Source: Streptomyces caatingaensis (lineage in GTDB: Bacteria > Actinomycetota > Actinomycetes > Streptomycetales > Streptomycetaceae). From it: DNA of 64,000 nt. Under the pieces are notes generated by a model, which saw only the letters and a list, made by a program, of their open reading frames with translations, was not told where the DNA came from and made no database searches. Shown here in pieces: positions 1-9,109 of this stretch. Within the stretch, counting starts at the first letter, position 1. Every line of letters starts with the position of its first letter. The stretch is from positions 1-64,000 of the forward strand of contig NZ_LFXA01000014.1 of NCBI RefSeq assembly GCF_001187435.1, read 5' to 3'. Position numbers and translations under genes: made by a program.

Positions 1-332
1 TCCAGGATCACCCCGGAGGCGCCCACCTGTTCCAGTGAACGCACCACGTGGCAGGCCGTCTCGGGGTCCACGTAGCCGTCGTCGATGTCCACGAGCAGGT
101 GCTGGCGCGGGAACGCCTGGCGCAGCCGCTGGACGAAGTGGACGAGGTCGGGCCAGGCGATGAACCCGATGTCGGGCAGTCCGTAGTGGGAGGCGGCGAA
201 GCCGAAGCCGGAGACGAACATGCCGTCGTAGTGCTGGGCCGCCACGGATGCGGAGAACATGTCGAAGACGCCTATGAGCGGGGTGGTGCCGTCGGCCTTT
301 ATCGCCTCGCGTAGCCGAGCCGGGTGGTTCAC
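1..332 (-). CDS. PEP mutase / isocitrate lyase superfamily protein (5' part only)
   Basis: Only the first 110 codons are in the window; the gene continues past the left edge. The start is a GTG at 332 with GGAGG about six bases upstream. The N-terminus (VNHPARLREA...) has the family pattern: a GVFDMFSASVAAQ segment like the 'yDglSA' motif, VSGFGFAASHYGLPDIG, and the metal-binding aspartate stretch VDIDDGY. Members are (beta/alpha)8-barrel enzymes that cleave or form C-C bonds next to a carboxylate (methylisocitrate lyase, oxaloacetate hydrolase) or isomerise PEP to phosphonopyruvate. The usual D-x-D-T-G-Y-G appears here as DIDDGYVD, so this is a divergent subgroup. The motif separating mutases from lyases (EDK...NS versus the KRCGH-type loop) would lie outside the window, so a phosphonate role can be neither claimed nor excluded. 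Confidence 0.75.
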   Translation of the reverse strand, partial: MNHPARLREAIKADGTTPLIGVFDMFSASVAAQHYDGMFVSGFGFAASHYGLPDIGFIAWPDLVHFVQRLRQAFPRQHLLVDIDDGYVDPETACHVVRSLEQVGASGVIL

Positions 333-418
333 GGTACCCTCCGGGGTGAGTGGGGAACGCGCCGGCCACACTGCCGCCAAGCATCTGTGAACGGCCGGGG
401 CGTGCCGATCCGTTGAGG

Positions 419-456
419 ACCCGGGTGTGCGCCGTGGCGACGGCGTGCACCCGGGT
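419..456 (-). terminator. Hairpin between the DUF4232 gene and the PEP-mutase-like gene
   Basis: Long imperfect inverted repeat: a 17-base left arm beginning ACCCGGGTG and a right arm ending GCACCCGGGT, separated by GGCG, with only two or three mismatches. It lies 148 bases past the stop of the minus-strand DUF4232 gene and before the start of the next minus-strand gene. A factor-independent terminator is the simplest reading. There is no strong T-run, which is common in high-GC actinomycetes. Confidence 0.5.
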
Positions 457-603
457 TCTTCGTGTGTGCGGTGGTGCTCCGGACCCGGAGATTAGTCAAG
501 CAATGGTCATGGAGCAATGATCGGAAGGTAAAGTCCCGGGCGGTGCGATGCTTTTGCGCCGACTGTGCGGCCGCATGCGCGTGAGCCGCCCGGGCCCGGC
601 GGG

Positions 604-1128
604 TCAGCCGCGCACCGGCACCCGGTGCGCCACCGCGGTGACGTGCAACTCCCCGAAATCAACGGTGTCGTCGAGCGGGACCGTACGGTAGGAGCGCGCG
701 GCCGGCGGCGTCACCCGCAGGGACGCCCCCTTCTGCGCGTCCGTCCCCGTGTGCGTCCAGGCGACGACGGCCTGCGCGGCCTGCCCCGGCTTCAGCAGGA
801 CGAGCTGGTTGCCCGGGTCGTCCGCGTACCAGGTGGTGCCCCGCACCGTCGTGGTGGGCAGCGCCTTGTGCCGCGCGTCCTCCAGCCCCAGGCCGGGGTA
901 CCCGCGCAGCGCGCACGTGCGCCCCGTCGTGTTCCTGAACTCCAGCGTCCCGCCGGCGTGGTTCATCCCGCCGCCGAGCCGGTCGGCGAACGAGATCCGC
1001 AGGTCGTCCGTCCCGCACGTGGGCGTGGCCCGCCCGGCGGCCTGGACGGTCCCCGGCGCGGCGACGGCGAACGCGATCCCCACGGCCGCGGCCGCCCCCG
1101 CGATCCGCATGACGGTCTGACGTGTCAC
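604..1128 (-). CDS. Secreted DUF4232 domain protein
   Basis: 174 aa. The N-terminus has a basic start (MTRQTVMR), a hydrophobic Ala-rich stretch and an AQA-type cleavage region near residues 25-31, so it is a Sec-exported protein without a lipobox cysteine. The mature part fits DUF4232: TPTCGTDDLRI followed by GTLEFRNTTGRTCALRGYPGLGL, with the two conserved cysteines (about 38 and 72) and the 'N-T-x-G-x-C-x-L-x-G-Y-P' signature. DUF4232 proteins are beta-sandwich extracytoplasmic proteins of Streptomyces and relatives with no established function. It is monocistronic, with a hairpin downstream at 456-419. Confidence 0.85.
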   Translation of the reverse strand: MTRQTVMRIAGAAAAVGIAFAVAAPGTVQAAGRATPTCGTDDLRISFADRLGGGMNHAGGTLEFRNTTGRTCALRGYPGLGLEDARHKALPTTTVRGTTWYADDPGNQLVLLKPGQAAQAVVAWTHTGTDAQKGASLRVTPPAARSYRTVPLDDTVDFGELHVTAVAHRVPVRG

Positions 1129-1685
1129 GAATACCCATCCTTTCCCCGGAGTTCACCCGTGTGTTCCTTGCCAGGGGGGCGCCTACCCGCGCCGGAGGGC
1201 GCGCGAACGCCCGCGCACCACCGCGCGTTCCCCGCCCTTCACCCCTCCGTCACGACGGACGGCGCGAAACGGACCTGCCCCCTCCACAGCCGTCCCCGCC
1301 CCCGCTACCCTGCTCCGCTCCCACCCCTCCCCTGCTCCACCAGCACCTCCAACACCCCGCGGATCCGCCCCCGGACCTCCTCGGCCCCCATGACTCCATC
1401 CGCTCCAACCACCCCCGGAGCCACCGGAATCCGCACACAGACCGCCTCCGCCACGGCGCCCCTGAACGGCGTCGGCCGGGAGGGCTCGCAGTCCGGCGTG
1501 GACGCTGGTGTGGGACGACCCGGGCCGACGAGCCGGGCCCCTATACCCCCTCCGCCAACTCCCATGCCTCCCGGGCGCCTTGACCACCTGCGCGGGTGGT
1601 GCGACCCCGTACGCCCTGTGCGTCACTCTCCGTGCCTGACAGGATCCTCCTCGTACGTGCCGGCCGTGTCCGCGGGGGGAGAGCC
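1129..1685. other. 557-base intergenic region before the first PKS
   Basis: Lies between the divergent DUF4232 and PKS genes. Small open frames here lack ribosome binding sites and show no recognisable protein. No convincing -10/-35 pair, palindrome or RNA element was found. The ribosome binding site of the PKS (GGGGGGAGAG) lies at its right end, just before the ATG at 1686. Confidence 0.5.
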
Positions 1686-4600
1686 ATGGCTCAGGACGAC
1701 GATGTCATCGCCATCGTGGGCGCCGCCTGCCGGCTGCCCGGGGGGATCGAGGACCTGGCGGGGCTGTGGTCCGCCCTGGAGGCCGGCCGGGATCTGGTCA
1801 CGATCGTGCCGGCGGACCGGTTCGACCCGGGCGCCTTCGTCGACGAACACCGGCGCCGGCCGGGCCGCAGCTGCACCCCGGCCGGCGGGTTCCTGGCCGA
1901 CGTGGCGGGTTTCGACGCCGAGTACTTCGGCGTCTCCCCGCGCGAGGCCTCCCGCATGGACCCCCAGCAGAGACTCCTGCTGGAGCTGGCCGTCGAGGCG
2001 CTCGACGACGCGGGCATCGCCCCGGCCGCGACCGCCGGTTCGGACACCGCCGTGTTCATCGGCGTCTCCAGCCACGACTACGGGGACCTGCAGTCCGCCG
2101 ACCCGGAGAGCGCCAACGCCTACTCCATGTCCGGCGCTGCCATGGCCAACACCGCCAACCGCCTCTCCCACACCATGGACTGGCACGGCGAGAGCATGGC
2201 CGTCGACACCGCCTGCGCCTCGGCCCTCACCGCCGTCCACCGCGCCTGCGAGCACCTGCGCGCCGGCCGCTCCCGCACCGCCCTCGCGGGCGGCGTCAAC
2301 ATCCTGCTCAACCCCTTCGGCTTCGTGGGCTTCTCCGCCGCCGCCATGCTCTCCCCGACGGGACGCTGCCGCACCTTCTCCGCCGCCGCCGACGGCTACG
2401 TACGCGCCGAGGGCGGCGGCGTCGTCGTCCTCAAACGGCTCTCCGACGCGCTCGCCGACGGCGACCGGCCGCACGCCCTCGTCCTGGCCTCCGGAGCCAA
2501 CAGCGACGGCCGCACCCCGGGGATCGCCCTGCCCAACAGCGCCGCCCAGGAAGCCCTGTTGCGCGAGGTCTACGCCCGGGCCCGCGTGGAGCCCGACGAC
2601 CTCGCCTACGTCGAGGCCCACGGCACCGGCACCCCCTCCGGCGACCCCATCGAGTGCGCCGCCCTCCACCACGCCCTGACCGCCCGCCGCACCAAGGGCC
2701 CCCTGCCCATCGGATCGGTCAAGAGCAACCTCGGCCACCTGGAGGCGGCGTCCGGCATGCCCGGACTGTTCAAGGCCCTCCTCGTGCTGCGCCACCGCCG
2801 GGTGCCGCCCACCCTGCACGCCGAACCGCTCAACCCCCACGTCCCCTTCGCGGACTGGAAGCTGGCCCCGGCCGTCCGCCCCCTCCGGCTCGACGCGACG
2901 CCCCGGCCCGTCGCCGGCGTCAACTCCTTCGGCTTCGGCGGCGCCAACGCCCACGTGGTCCTCGCCCCACCGCCCGACACCCCCGCGCCCGTACGGACCA
3001 CCACTCCGTCCGCCCTGCCGGTGCTCGTCACCGCCCGCACCCCCGCCGCCCTCGCCGCGGCGGCCGCCCGCCTCGCCGACCGGCTGACCGGCCCCGACCG
3101 CCCCGACTTCCACGACGTCGTCCACACCCTGGCCCGCCGCCGCGGCCGGCACGAACACCGCGCGGTGGTCCTGGCGGCCGGCCCCGCCGACGCCGCCCAC
3201 GGACTGCGGGCCCTGGCCGACGGCCGCGAACCACCCGCCGGTGCCGCCGCCGAGGAGGCGGTGACCAGGGGCAAGGTCGCGTTCGTCTACTCCGGAAACG
3301 GCTCGCAGTGGGCCGGGATGGGCGCCGACCTCCTGGCGACGGAACCCGTCTTCCGTACGGCCGTGGAGGAGGCCGACGCCGCCCTCCGCCCCCACCTGGG
3401 CTGGTCCGTACGGGCCGAACTGGCCGGCCGCTGCGCCCGGCCGGCCGACGCCGAGTTCTCCCAGCCCCTCCTGTTCGCCGTCCAGACCGGGCTGACCGCC
3501 CTGCTGGCCTCCCACGGCATCGTCCCCCGCGCCGTCCTCGGCCACAGCGTCGGGGAGATCGCCGCCGCCCACGCCGCGGGCGCCCTCGACCTCCCCTCCG
3601 CCGCCCTGGTGGTCGCCGCGCGCAGCCGCGCCCAGGCACCGACCGCCGGCCACGGCCGCATGGCCGCCGTCGGCCTGTCCGAGCAGGACGCCCGCGCCGA
3701 ACTCGCCGCCCGCCCCGGCACCATCGAGATCGCCGGGATCAACAGCCCCGTGGACGTCACCCTCTCCGGCCCCGAGCACGACCTCCTGGCGCTCGGACGC
3801 GACCTCACGGCCCGCGGCGTCTTCCACCGCATGCTCGACCTCCACCACGCCTACCACAGCCGCGCCATGGACCCCGTCGAGCAGCCCCTGCGCGCGGCCC
3901 TCCGCGCACTGCGCCCCCGCCCCGGCACCCTCCCGTTCCTCTCCTCCGTCACCGGGGAACTCCTGCCCGGCGACCGGCTGGACGCCGCCTACTGGTGGCA
4001 CAACGTCCGCCGCCCCGTCCTCTTCGCCCCGGCCGCCGAAGCCCTGCTCGACGAGGGCTGCGACATCCTCGTCGAGATCGGCCCCCACCCCGTCCTCACC
4101 CCCTACCTCAAGCGGACCGCCGCCCTCTGCCCCGAGCCCGTCGCCACCGTCACCACCTGCACCCGCTCCGGCGACGGCCCGGCCGAACTGCGCCGGGCCG
4201 TCGCCCGCGCCCTGGCCGCCGGGGCCGACGCCGACTGGACCCGAGCCCTCCCCGGCACCGGACGCGTGGTGGACCTCCCCGCCTACCCCTGGCAGCGCGA
4301 ACGGCACTGGAACGGAGAGCCCGGCTGGTGGACCCGCCGCGGACACGGCCGTCCCTCCCCGCACCCCCTCCTCGGCACCCGGCTGCCGGCCGCCGAACCC
4401 GTCTGGTCCGGCACCCTCGAACCCGCCCGGCTGCCCTGGCTCGCCGACCACCGGGTGGACGGGGCCGTCGTCATGCCCGCCGTCGGCTACGCCGAGATGG
4501 CCCTCGCCGCCGTGCGGCAGACCGCCGGCGGACCCGCCGAGATCCACCACCTCACCATCGGCCGGCCCCTGCCCGTCCCCTGGGACGACGAGACCACCGC

Positions 4601-7600
4601 CCTGGAGGTCCAGGTCTCCCTCTCCACCGAGGACCGGACCCTCCGCGTGGCCGGGCGCACCGCCGGAACGGACGGCGACTGGCAGGAACACGCCCGCTGC
4701 CGCGCCCGCCGGCTGCTGCGCCCCGCCCCCGAGCCGCTCGACATCGACTCCGTCCTCAAGCGCGTCCACACCGACATCTCCGTGGACGAGGCGTACCGCA
4801 CGGCCGCGGACCGCGGCCTGCACCTGGGGCCCGCCTTCCGCACACTCCACCGGCTCGTCCTGGGTGACGGGGAAGCCCTCTCCGCCTACCGGGCCACGTC
4901 CGACACCACCGGCCCCGGCACCCAGCCGGCCCTGATGGACGCCGGACTGCAGACGGCCTCGCACCTGACGGGCGTCATCAACGGACTCGACGCCCTCTAC
5001 CTGCCGGTCGCCGTCGACACCATCAGCTCCTGGAACGACCTGCCGCCCGCCGGCTGGATCCACGCCCGCCGGCAGGGAACCGGCGAGCTGGAGTCCTGCT
5101 GGGACCTCACCTTCACCGACGACGACGGCACCGTCGCCCTGGAGATGACGGGCTGCCGGCTGCGCCGCGCCGCCGGCTCGGCCGCGCCGGTGCAGCGACT
5201 GGAGACCGTCCTGCGCGCGGCACCGCGGCCCGACGACGACGGCCGGCCGTCCCCCATGCCCGCCCCCGGCGCCCTGCTGGCGGCGACCGCCCCGCGCCGC
5301 GCCGCACTGGCCGCCGCGTACGAGCGGACACACCCCGCCCGCACGCGGGCCGCCGAACAGGCCGTGCGGGCCCACCTGTTCCTGCGCACGGTGACCGAAA
5401 TCCTGCCCGGCGCCGACACGTTCACCGTCGAGAGCCTCCTGGCCGCCGGCGTGCGGCGGGAGCAGGCCGGAACCGTACGGCTGTTGTGCTCCCTCGCCGA
5501 GGAACAGGGCCTCCTGGAGCGGACCACCGCCGACGGCGACGCCCCCCGGTGGCGGCCGGCGGGCCCGCCCGATCCCGGCGCCGCGCTGCGCGCCGCCCTC
5601 ACCGAGGGGCCGCCGCCCGACCCCGCGGCCCTGGCCCTCACCGCCCGGTGGGGCGAACGGCTGACCGGCATCCTCCGCGGCCAGGCGGCGGAGGAGGACG
5701 CCGAGACCGACCTGCACCTCGTCCGGCAGTGCCAGGAGGGCGGGGCGGAACGCCGGTTCCTCGACCGCACGGCCCGCGAGCTGGTGCGGGCGACGGCCGA
5801 GGCGTGGCCCGCGGACCGGCCCCTGCGGATCCTCCAGACGGGCACGTGCGGGGAGGCGGGCACGGCTGCCGGCGGGCTCACGGCCGAGCTGCTGTCCGTC
5901 CTGCCTCCCGACCGCACCCGGTACGTCCTCGGCGACGCCGCGCCGCCCTCCGGAACGCGGCCCCGGCCCCACACCCGGCACACCCTCGACCACCGCCGAC
6001 TGGACCTGAACGCCGATCCGGCCGCCCAGGGTTTCACCGAGGGCGGTTTCGACCTCGTCGTCGCCGTCGGCCCGCCGGGCCGGGCCGCCGACCCGCGCCC
6101 CGCGCTGCGACGGTGCGCGTGGCTCCTGGCCGACGGCGGAGCGCTCCTGGTGCTCGACGGGCAGGACACCCCGGCCGGAGCCCCGGCCCGACGTCCCCAC
6201 CCCCTCACCACCGCCGGGCTGTTGGAGGAGGCGGGCTTCGGCGACGTGCACGCGGTCACCCCCGGCCGTACGGTCCTCCTCGGCCGCCGCACCCCGCGAC
6301 CCGCACCCCTCCCTCCCGCCGCCCCGCCCCCCGCCTCGCCGCCGCCGTCCCACTGGATCGTCGCCGCCGAGCGGCCCGACGACGCCCTCACCGGGGCCCT
6401 CGCGGCCGCGTTGGAGAAGTACGGCACGGTGAACGTCACGCGCCCGCCCGCCGGGGACGACGCGGACGGCGGCTGGGAGGCCGTCCTCACGGCCGAGGCG
6501 TCCCGGCGCCCGCACATCGTGCTGCTCCTCGGCGAGGACCCGGCCGCCGCCGACGACCCGCACGCCGCCCTGGACGAAGCCGTGACCCGCCTCGGCACAC
6601 TGGCCGCGCTCGCCCGCCGCGACCGCTTCACCTCGGCGGCGCACCCGGCCCTCTCCCTGGTGACCCGGCCGTGCGGGGCCCTGCCCGCGCCCGAGGCCGC
6701 CACCCACCCGCGCGACGCGGCCGTCTGGGGCGCCGCCCGCACGTTCGCCAACGAACACCCCTCGGCCACCGTCCGCCGCGTCTCCCTCGAACGCGGCCCC
6801 GACCCCGAGCACGACGCCCGCAGGCTCGCCCGCGAACTGGCCGTCCCCACCGAGGACGACGAGGTGGTGCTCACCCCGGGCGGCCGGTTCACCCCCACGA
6901 CCGCCCCCCAGCACCCGCCCGCCGGCCCGCCCGGCACCGGCGGCCCGGGCGCGTACCGGCTGGAGCTGCGCGAGCCCGGACTCTCGCCCCGGCTGGCCTG
7001 GACGGCGGAGGAACCCGTCACGCCGGACGCCGGCCAGGTGGTCATCGACGTCCGGGCCGCCGGACTCAACTACCGCGACGCGCTGTTCGCGGCCGGCCTC
7101 CTGCCGCCGGGCGCCGACCCCGACGCGGCCTCCGCCCGCGGGCTCGGGCTCGAATGCGCCGGCGTCGTCACCGCCGTCGCACCCGGAGCCGGCGCGTTCG
7201 CCCCCGGCGACCGCGTCTTCGCCATCACCCGGGGCGCCCTGGCCTCCGGCCCGGTCGCGGACGCCCGGCTGGTGGCCCCGATCCCCTCCGGAACGGACTT
7301 CGCCGCGGCCGCCACCCTGCCCGTGGTCCACCTGACCGCCCACTACGCCCTGAACCACCTCGCGCGCCTCGCCCCGGGAGAGACGGTCCTGGTCCACGGC
7401 GGAGCGGGCGGCATCGGACAGGCCGTCCTCCACGTCGCCCGGCACCGGGGCGCGACGGTGATCGCCACCGCCGGCACCCCCGCCAAGCGCGCCCTGCTGC
7501 GGCTGATGGGAGTCGAGCACGTCCTCGACTCCCGCGGACCCGGCTTCGCCGACGCGGTCCGCGGGATCACCGGCGGCCGGGGCGTCGACGTCGTCGTCAA

Positions 7601-9059
7601 CTCGCTCGCCGGCGAGGGCCTCACCCGCAGCGCCGAGGCGATGGCCGCCGGAGGCCGCTTCATCGAGCTGGGCAAACGCGACATCTACGCCAACAGCCCC
7701 TTCCCCCTGGGGCTGTTGAGGGACAACCAGGCCTTCTTCGCCGTCGACCTCGCCCGGCTGCTCCGGGACCCGGGAACCCTCGCCGCCGCCTTCCGCGAGA
7801 CGGCCGGGCACATCGCCGCCGGACACTACCCGCCCCTGCCGTACCGCCTCTGGCCGGCCCCGCGCGTCGACGAGGCGCTGCACACCCTCCAGCACTCCCG
7901 CCACCTGGGCAAGGTGGTGGTGGACCTGGGCGAACGCCCGCCCGTCGAAGCCGCCCCGCGCCCGGCCCGCCTCGACCCGGACGCCACCTACCTGCTGGCC
8001 GGCGGCCTCGGCGGCCTCGGCGCCGCCACGGCCGGCTGGCTCGTCGAGCAGGGCGCCCGGCACCTGGCCCTCGTCGGCCGCCGGGGCGCGGACACCCCGG
8101 GCGCCGCCGGCCTCGTCGCCTCCCTCGCCGCCGCCGGCGCCCACGTCACCGTGCACGCCGCGGACGTGACCGACGCCGGCGCCCTGGGCCGCGTCCTGGA
8201 GACCGCCGCGGCCGCCGGACACCCCGTGCGCGGCGTCGTCCACAGCACGATGGGCGTCGACGACGCCCCGCTCGCCGAGCTGACCCCCGAGCGCGTCCGC
8301 GCCGTCCTGGCCCCCAAGATGCTCGGCGGCATGCTGCTCGACCGCCTCACCGCCGGCCGGCGGCCGGACCTCTTCCTCGTCCACTCGTCCGTCGCCGCGC
8401 ACGTCGGCAACCTCGGCCAGGCCCCCTACGCGGCCGGCAACCTCGCCCTCGAAGCCCTCGTCCGCGCCCGCCGGCGAGCCGGGCTGCCCGGCCTCGCGGT
8501 CGCCTGGGGCGCGCTGGCCGGCACGGGCCACGCCGCCCGCGACCGGCAGGTCACCGAGCGGCTCTCCCGGGCCGGCATCGGCACCCTGACCGCCCAGGAG
8601 TGCCGGGCCGCCGTCGAGGCGTGCCTGTCCGCCGGCACCACCCACCTCACCGCCGGACGCTTCGACTGGGAACGCGCGCGGCACGTCCTCCCCGCCCTGG
8701 ACCGCCCCCGCTTCGCCCCCCTCCTGGCCTCCGGCGCGCACCGGCCCGACGCCGGCCCCGGGGAGCTGCGGCGGCGCGTCGCCGCCCTGCCCCCGGACGA
8801 CGCGGAGGCCCTGGTGGCCGACGTCCTCACCGAGGAGCTGGCGGCCGTCCTGCAGACCGACGCCGGCCGGATCGACCGGGCCCGCCGGCTCGACCGCCTC
8901 GGACTGGACTCCCTCATGGCCGCCGAACTCGTCGTCGCCGTCCGCCGCAGGCTCGGCTGTTCCCTCCCGTCCGTCGAAGTCGTCCAGGCGGCGGGCGTCA
9001 CCGACCTCGCCCGCCGCTCCCTGCCCAGGATCCTCACCGCCCCGGCCGGCCGCACATGA
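1686..9059 (+). CDS. Type I polyketide synthase, KS-AT-DH-(MT)-ER-KR-ACP (PKS1)
   Basis: 2457 aa from the ATG at 1686, which follows a strong Shine-Dalgarno sequence; an in-frame upstream GTG/ATG extension would add 30 unlikely residues. Domains in order: KS about 7-430 with the triad C177 (DTACAS), H312 (HGTGT) and H351 (NLGHLE); AT with GHSVG (S621) and an HHAYHS segment resembling the malonyl-type HAFH; DH with H922 (DHRVDGAVVMP) and D1085 (DAGLQ); a methyltransferase-like region about 1350-1500; ER with the NADPH loop GGAGGIG near 1905; KR with GGLGGLG near 2105 and S/Y active-site residues (HSSVA, PYAAGN); ACP with GLDSL (S2409). There is no thioesterase. All reductive domains look intact, but the MT motif reads ILQTGTCGEAG instead of LEIGAGTGG and is probably inactive. 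The KR has a DD pair (VDD) of B type. The product is probably a reduced acyl chain. The stop overlaps a possible downstream ATG (ATGA). Confidence 0.93.
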   Translation: MAQDDDVIAIVGAACRLPGGIEDLAGLWSALEAGRDLVTIVPADRFDPGAFVDEHRRRPGRSCTPAGGFLADVAGFDAEYFGVSPREASRMDPQQRLLLELAVEALDDAGIAPAATAGSDTAVFIGVSSHDYGDLQSADPESANAYSMSGAAMANTANRLSHTMDWHGESMAVDTACASALTAVHRACEHLRAGRSRTALAGGVNILLNPFGFVGFSAAAMLSPTGRCRTFSAAADGYVRAEGGGVVVLKRLSDALADGDRPHALVLASGANSDGRTPGIALPNSAAQEALLREVYARARVEPDDLAYVEAHGTGTPSGDPIECAALHHALTARRTKGPLPIGSVKSNLGHLEAASGMPGLFKALLVLRHRRVPPTLHAEPLNPHVPFADWKLAPAVRPLRLDATPRPVAGVNSFGFGGANAHVVLAPPPDTPAPVRTTTPSALPVLVTARTPAALAAAAARLADRLTGPDRPDFHDVVHTLARRRGRHEHRAVVLAAGPADAAHGLRALADGREPPAGAAAEEAVTRGKVAFVYSGNGSQWAGMGADLLATEPVFRTAVEEADAALRPHLGWSVRAELAGRCARPADAEFSQPLLFAVQTGLTALLASHGIVPRAVLGHSVGEIAAAHAAGALDLPSAALVVAARSRAQAPTAGHGRMAAVGLSEQDARAELAARPGTIEIAGINSPVDVTLSGPEHDLLALGRDLTARGVFHRMLDLHHAYHSRAMDPVEQPLRAALRALRPRPGTLPFLSSVTGELLPGDRLDAAYWWHNVRRPVLFAPAAEALLDEGCDILVEIGPHPVLTPYLKRTAALCPEPVATVTTCTRSGDGPAELRRAVARALAAGADADWTRALPGTGRVVDLPAYPWQRERHWNGEPGWWTRRGHGRPSPHPLLGTRLPAAEPVWSGTLEPARLPWLADHRVDGAVVMPAVGYAEMALAAVRQTAGGPAEIHHLTIGRPLPVPWDDETTALEVQVSLSTEDRTLRVAGRTAGTDGDWQEHARCRARRLLRPAPEPLDIDSVLKRVHTDISVDEAYRTAADRGLHLGPAFRTLHRLVLGDGEALSAYRATSDTTGPGTQPALMDAGLQTASHLTGVINGLDALYLPVAVDTISSWNDLPPAGWIHARRQGTGELESCWDLTFTDDDGTVALEMTGCRLRRAAGSAAPVQRLETVLRAAPRPDDDGRPSPMPAPGALLAATAPRRAALAAAYERTHPARTRAAEQAVRAHLFLRTVTEILPGADTFTVESLLAAGVRREQAGTVRLLCSLAEEQGLLERTTADGDAPRWRPAGPPDPGAALRAALTEGPPPDPAALALTARWGERLTGILRGQAAEEDAETDLHLVRQCQEGGAERRFLDRTARELVRATAEAWPADRPLRILQTGTCGEAGTAAGGLTAELLSVLPPDRTRYVLGDAAPPSGTRPRPHTRHTLDHRRLDLNADPAAQGFTEGGFDLVVAVGPPGRAADPRPALRRCAWLLADGGALLVLDGQDTPAGAPARRPHPLTTAGLLEEAGFGDVHAVTPGRTVLLGRRTPRPAPLPPAAPPPASPPPSHWIVAAERPDDALTGALAAALEKYGTVNVTRPPAGDDADGGWEAVLTAEASRRPHIVLLLGEDPAAADDPHAALDEAVTRLGTLAALARRDRFTSAAHPALSLVTRPCGALPAPEAATHPRDAAVWGAARTFANEHPSATVRRVSLERGPDPEHDARRLARELAVPTEDDEVVLTPGGRFTPTTAPQHPPAGPPGTGGPGAYRLELREPGLSPRLAWTAEEPVTPDAGQVVIDVRAAGLNYRDALFAAGLLPPGADPDAASARGLGLECAGVVTAVAPGAGAFAPGDRVFAITRGALASGPVADARLVAPIPSGTDFAAAATLPVVHLTAHYALNHLARLAPGETVLVHGGAGGIGQAVLHVARHRGATVIATAGTPAKRALLRLMGVEHVLDSRGPGFADAVRGITGGRGVDVVVNSLAGEGLTRSAEAMAAGGRFIELGKRDIYANSPFPLGLLRDNQAFFAVDLARLLRDPGTLAAAFRETAGHIAAGHYPPLPYRLWPAPRVDEALHTLQHSRHLGKVVVDLGERPPVEAAPRPARLDPDATYLLAGGLGGLGAATAGWLVEQGARHLALVGRRGADTPGAAGLVASLAAAGAHVTVHAADVTDAGALGRVLETAAAAGHPVRGVVHSTMGVDDAPLAELTPERVRAVLAPKMLGGMLLDRLTAGRRPDLFLVHSSVAAHVGNLGQAPYAAGNLALEALVRARRRAGLPGLAVAWGALAGTGHAARDRQVTERLSRAGIGTLTAQECRAAVEACLSAGTTHLTAGRFDWERARHVLPALDRPRFAPLLASGAHRPDAGPGELRRRVAALPPDDAEALVADVLTEELAAVLQTDAGRIDRARRLDRLGLDSLMAAELVVAVRRRLGCSLPSVEVVQAAGVTDLARRSLPRILTAPAGRT

Positions 9060-9109
9060 CCCGCACCGGGCAAGGACCCGCACGAGCCGCACCCACGCCA
9101 GGAAGGCCC

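Noticed and set aside
1129..1685. Small proteins in the PKS1 upstream region
   Set aside because: Pro/Arg-rich frames with no ribosome binding site, no motifs and mutual overlap on both strands.
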